Below, piece after piece: positions 59,341-64,000 of a DNA stretch of 64,000 nucleotides. The translations under genes and the position numbers were made by a program. The DNA lies in NCBI RefSeq assembly GCF_051014685.1, contig NW_027479783.1:1-64000 (forward strand), read 5' to 3'. Within the stretch, counting starts at the first letter, position 1. Each line of letters opens with the position of its first letter. The notes under the pieces were generated by a model. It did not search any database and was not told the origin of the DNA. It worked only from the letters and a program-made list of their open reading frames with translations. Origin of the DNA: Ptiloglossa arizonensis. Its lineage: Eukaryota; Arthropoda; Insecta; Hymenoptera; Colletidae.

Positions 59341-62300
59341 ACGTTATACGTTATACGTAATACGTTATACGTTATACGTTATACGTAATACGTTATACGT
59401 TATACGTTATACGATATACGTGATATGTTATACGTTATACGTTATACGTCATAGGTTATACGTTACACGTTATTCGATAGGCGTTATACGTTATACGTTA
59501 TACGTTATACGTTATACGTTATACGTTATACGTTATACGTTATACGTTATACGTTATACGTTATACGTTATACGTTATACGTTATACGTTATACGTTATA
59601 CGTTATACGTTATACGTTATACGTTATACGTTATACGTTACACGTTATACGTTCTACGTTATACGTTATACGTTACATGTTATACGTTATACGTTATACG
59701 TGATACGTTATACGTTATACGTTATACGTTATACGTTATACGTTATACGTTATACGTTATACGTTACATGTTATACGTTCTACGTTATACGTTATACGTT
59801 ACATGTTATACGTTCTACGTTATACGTTATACGTTACATGTTATACGTTATACGTTATACGTGATACGTTATACGTTATACGTTATACGTTATACGTTAT
59901 ACGTTATACGTTATACGTTATACGTTATACGTTACATGTTATACGTTCTACGTTATACGTTATACGTTACATGTTATACGTTCTACGTTATACGTTATAC
60001 GTTATACGTTATACGTTATACGTTGTACGTTATAAGTTATACGTTATACGTTATACGATATACGTTATACGTTATACGTTATACGTTATACGTTATACGT
60101 TATACGTTATACTTTATACGTTATACGTTATACGTTATACGTTATACGTTATACGTTATACGTCATACGTTATACGTTATACGTTATACGTTATACGTTA
60201 TACGTTATACGTTATACGTTGTACGTTATAAGTTATACGTTATACGTTATACGTTATACGTTATACGTTATACGTTATACGTTATACGTTATACGTTATA
60301 CGTTATACGTTATACGTTATACGTTATACGTTATACGTTATACGTTATACGTTATACGTTATACGTTATACGTCATACGTTATACGTTATACGTTATTCG
60401 TTATAAGTTATACGGTATACGATATACGTTATGCGTTATATGTTATACGTTATACGTTATACGTTATACGTTATACGTTATACGTTATATGTTATACGTT
60501 ATACGGTATACGATATACGTTATGCGTTATACGTTATACGTTATACGTTATACGTTATACGTTATACGTTATACGTTATACGTTATACGGTATACGATAT
60601 ACGTTATTCGTTTTACGTTATTCGTGATACGTTATACGTTATACGTAATACGTTATACGTTATACGTTATACGTAATACGTTATACGTTACACGTTATAC
60701 GATATACGTTATACGTTATACGTTATACGTTATACGTCATAGGTTATACGTTATACGTTATTCGTTAGGCGTTATACGTTATACGTTATACGTTATACGT
60801 TATACGTTATACGTTATACGGTATACGATATACGTTATGCGTTATATGTTATACGATATACGTTATACGTTATACGTTATACGTTATACGTTATACGTTA
60901 CACGTTATTCGTAATACATTATACGTGATACGGTATACGTTGTACGTTATACGTTATACGTTATACGTTATACGTTATACGTTATACGTTATACGTTATA
61001 CGTTATACGTTATACGTTATACGTTATACGTTATACGTTATACGTTATACGTTATACGTTATACGTTATACGTTATACGTTATACGTTATACGTTATACG
61101 TTACATGTTATACGTTCTACGTTATACGTTATACGTTATACGTTATACGTTATACGTTATACGTTATACGTTATACGTTATACGTTATACGTTATACGTT
61201 ATACGTTATACGTTATACGTTATACGTTATACGTTACACGTTATACGTTATACGTTATACGTTATTCGTTATGCGTTATACGTTATACGTTATACGTTAT
61301 ACGTTATACGTTATACGTTATACGTTATACGGTATACGATATACGTTATGCGTTTTACGTTATTCGTGATACGTTATACGTTATACGTTATACGTTATAC
61401 GTCATTGGTTATACGTTATACGTTATACGGTATACGATATACGTTATGCGTTTTACGTTATTCGTGATACGTTATACGTTATACGTTATACGTTATACGT
61501 CATAGGTTATACGTTATACGTTATACGTTATACATTATACGTTATACGTTATACGTTATACGTTATACGTTATACGTTATACGGTATACGATATACGTTA
61601 TGCGTTTTTCGTTATTCGTGATACGTTATACGTTATACGTTATACGTTATACGTTATACGTTATACGTAATACGTTATACGTTATACGTTATACGTAATA
61701 CGTTATACGTTATACGTTATACGATATACGTGATATGTTATACGTTATACGTTATACGTCATAGGTTATACGTTACACGTTATTCGTTAGGCGTTATACG
61801 TTATACGTTATACGTTATACGTTATACGTTATACGTTATACGTTATACGTTATACGTTATACGTTATACGTTATACGTTATACGTTATACGTTATACGTT
61901 ATACGTTATACGTTATACGTTATACGTTATACGTTATACGTTATACGTTATACGTTATACGTTATACGTTACACGTTATACGTTCTACGTTATACGTTAT
62001 ACGTTACATGTTATACGTTATACGTTATACGTGATACGTTATACGTTATACGTTATACGTTATACGTTATACGTTATACGTTATACGTTATACGTTACAT
62101 GTTATACGTTCTACGTTATACGTTATACGTTACATGTTATACGTTCTACGTTATACGTTATACGTTACATGTTATACGTTATACGTTATACGTGATACGT
62201 TATACGTTATACGTTATACGTTATACGTTATACGTTATACGTTATACGTTATACGTTATACGTTACATGTTATACGTTCTACGTTATACGTTATACGTTA

Positions 62301-63365
62301 CATGTTATACGTTCTACGTTATACGTTATACGTTATACGTTATACGTTATACGTTGTACGTTATAAGTTATACGTTATACGTTATACGTTATACGTTATA
62401 CGTTATACGTTATACGTTATACGTTATACGTTATACGTTATACTTTATACGTTATACGTTATACGTTATACGTTATACGTTATACGTTATACGTCATACG
62501 TTATACGTTATACGTTATACGTTATACGTTATACGTTATACGTTATACGTTGTACGTTATAAGTTATACGTTATACGTTATACGTTATACGTTATACGTT
62601 ATACGTTATACGTTATACGTTATACGTTATACGTTATACGTTATACGTTATACGTTATACGTTATACGTTATACGTTATACGTTATACGTTATACGTTAT
62701 ACGTCATACGTTATACGTTATACGTTATTCGTTATAAGTTATACGGTATACGATATACGTTATGCGTTATATGTTATACGTTATACGTTATACGTTATAC
62801 GTTATACGTTATACGTTATATGTTATACGTTATACGGTATACGATATACGTTATGCGTTATACGTTATACGTTATACGTTATACGTTATACGTTATACGT
62901 TATACGTTATACGGTATACGATATACGTTATTCGTTTTACGTTATTCGTGATACGTTATACGTTATACGTAATACGTTATACGTTATACGTTATACGTAA
63001 TACGTTATACGTTACACGTTATACGATATACGTTATACGTTATACGTTATACGTTATACGTCATAGGTTATACGTTATACGTTATTCGTTAGGCGTTATA
63101 CGTTATACGTTATACGTTATACGTTATACGTTATACGTTATACGTTATACGGTATACGATATACGTTATGCGTTATATGTTATACGATATACGTTATACG
63201 TTATACGTTATACGTTATACATTATACGTTACACGTTATTCGTAATACATTATACGTGATACGGTATACGTTGTACGTTATACGTTATACGTTATACGTT
63301 ATACGTTATACGTTATACGTTATACGTTATACGTTATACGTTATACGTTATACGTTATACGTTAT
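59272..63365. repeat. Tandem duplication with a 2,310-2,331 bp period (right pair)
   Basis: Copy 1 starts at a T3G unit at 59272 and copy 2 at 61582 (offset 2,310 bp). From about 59.76 kb the offset is 2,331 bp, three units more. Shared marks include T6C-A5C words without C1T, T4G after an ACATGT word, paired A5G-C1A groups, and a C1A unit before T3G-T3A. Private differences include T3A at about 60.06 kb in copy 1 only. The match ends near 61.0 and 63.37 kb. Confidence 0.8.
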
Positions 63366-64000
63366 ACGTTATACGGTATACGATATACGTTATGCGTTTT
63401 ACGTTATTCGTGATACGTTATACGTTATACGTTATACGTTATACGTCATTGGTTATACGTTATACGTTATACGGTATACGATATACGTTATGCGTTTTAC
63501 GTTATTCGTGATACGTTATACGTTATACGTTATACGTTATACGTCATAGGTTATACGTTATACGTTATACGTTATACATTATACGTTATACGTTATACGT
63601 TATACGTTATACGTTATACGTTATACGTTACACGTTATTCGTAATACATTATACGTGATACGGTATACGTTATACGTTATACGTTATACGTTATACGTTA
63701 TACGTTATACGTTACATGTTATACGTTCTACGTTATACGTTATACGTTATACGTTATACGTTATACGTTATACGTTATACGTTATACGTTATACGTTATA
63801 CGTTATACGTTATACGTTATACGTTATACGTTATACGTTACACGTTATACGTTATACGTTATACGTTATTCGTTATGCGTTATACGTTATACGTTATACG
63901 TTATACGTTATACGTTATACGTTATACGTTATACGGTATACGATATACGTTATGCGTTTTACGTTATTCGTGATACGTTATACGTTATACGTTATACGTT
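63366..64000. repeat. Array continuing past the window edge
   Basis: The stretch holds core words near 63.38, 63.47 and 63.94 kb, the T6C-A7T-T4A-G2A-T4G-T3G order near 63.63 kb, and the last ACATGT word at 63710-63730. The region resembles 61.1-61.54 kb. The sequence ends inside a canonical run after a T4G unit, so the array continues. Confidence 0.75.

Larger units (their letters stand above)
16278..63730. repeat. Range of the T6C-C1T-A5C (ACATGT) word
   Basis: The three-unit word, often doubled at a 35-bp period, occurs from 16278 to 63730 and is dense at 18.7, 21.9-25.8, 27.4-34.1, 36.5, 38.7, 47.3, 49.2, 51.5, 55.5, 57.2 and 59-62 kb. It is absent from the first 16.2 kb, where A5C occurs only without the T6C-C1T lead (5991 and near 9837). 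The A5C member is missing from some copies, as near 28.20 and 29.97 kb. Confidence 0.8.
1..64000. repeat. Heptanucleotide satellite array, (AACGTAT)n, filling the whole window
   Basis: Seen: the unit CGTTATA repeats head to tail with one orientation from the first base to the last; no inversion of unit direction was found. One unit is 2/7 GC and holds one CpG and one ACGT palindrome. Departures are single-base unit variants, a few double variants (for example T6G+A7G), a 5-bp TAATA insertion cassette, and 1-2 bp slips confined to the first 17 kb. Variant units occur in fixed orders repeated kilobases apart, giving higher-order structure. Known: megabase arrays of 5-10 bp units are typical of eukaryotic heterochromatin; Drosophila virilis has 7-bp satellites, though with different sequences. 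Inferred: constitutive heterochromatin of an unidentified eukaryote. No promoter, terminator, tRNA, rRNA or transposon remnant was seen anywhere. Confidence 0.98.

Noticed and set aside
1..64000. Telomeric repeat
   Set aside because: Telomere repeats normally have a G-rich strand with runs of two to four G. This unit has no G run; GGG occurs only at rare variant junctions such as near 11180 and 17733. No terminal polarity is visible.
1..64000. TATA boxes or promoters
   Set aside because: TATA occurs in nearly every unit, so the motif carries no information here. No initiator, downstream gene or terminator accompanies it.
1..64000. Synthetic or purely computational sequence
   Set aside because: Nested duplications with shared rare variants, graded divergence and inherited indels are what natural satellite evolution gives. 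Assembly artefacts in the left 17 kb or at exact duplications cannot be excluded, and are listed as findings.

Overview
The whole 64 kb window is one uninterrupted simple-sequence satellite. The unit is the heptamer CGTTATA on the given strand; the lowest-alphabet form is (AACGTAT)n. The window holds roughly 9,100 units. I see no unique sequence longer than a few bases, and no protein gene, RNA gene, transposon, CRISPR array or prokaryotic feature. A block like this points to constitutive heterochromatin of a eukaryote (pericentromeric, subtelomeric, or a heterochromatic sex or B chromosome). The sequence alone does not identify the species. Both window edges fall inside the array.

Notation used throughout: heptamer positions are C1 G2 T3 T4 A5 T6 A7, and T3G means the unit with T at position 3 replaced by G. 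Most units are canonical. The rest are almost all single-base variants, and all 21 possible single substitutions occur. Variants sit in fixed orders that recur kilobases apart, so the simple array carries a higher-order repeat (HOR) structure. Frequent words are T3G-T3A-A7G-A5T-A7T-T4G ('core word'), T4C-C1G, T6C-C1T-A5C ('ACATGT word'), and a cassette with a 5-bp TAATA insertion.

Layout. 0-17 kb is the left domain. It has related blocks at 1.5-4.1, 6.2-7.6 and 12.9-15.5 kb, a second pair at 4.85-6.25 and 8.5-10.1 kb, and two long pure runs. It also has about three dozen 1-2 bp slips of heptamer phase and no ACATGT word. 17-34 kb is indel-free apart from the TAATA cassettes and rich in the ACATGT word. 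It contains tandem duplications of 1,496, 2,331, 677 and about 2,740 bp. 34-52 kb carries four copies of a 740-bp HOR and a roughly 4.2 kb segmental duplication whose copies lie about 12.7 kb apart. 52-64 kb holds a 3,393-bp spaced repeat and another tandem duplication with a 2,310-2,331 bp period.

The many open frames on the + strand are arithmetic artefacts. The heptamer has no stop on this strand, and because 7 = 1 mod 3 all three frames read the same seven-residue peptide. The opposite strand has a TAA every 21 bp in each frame. None should be annotated as a gene. The points of interest are structural: complete mutational coverage, a 5-bp cassette that accounts for the phase of every HOR offset tested, and a sharp change in indel density near 17 kb.
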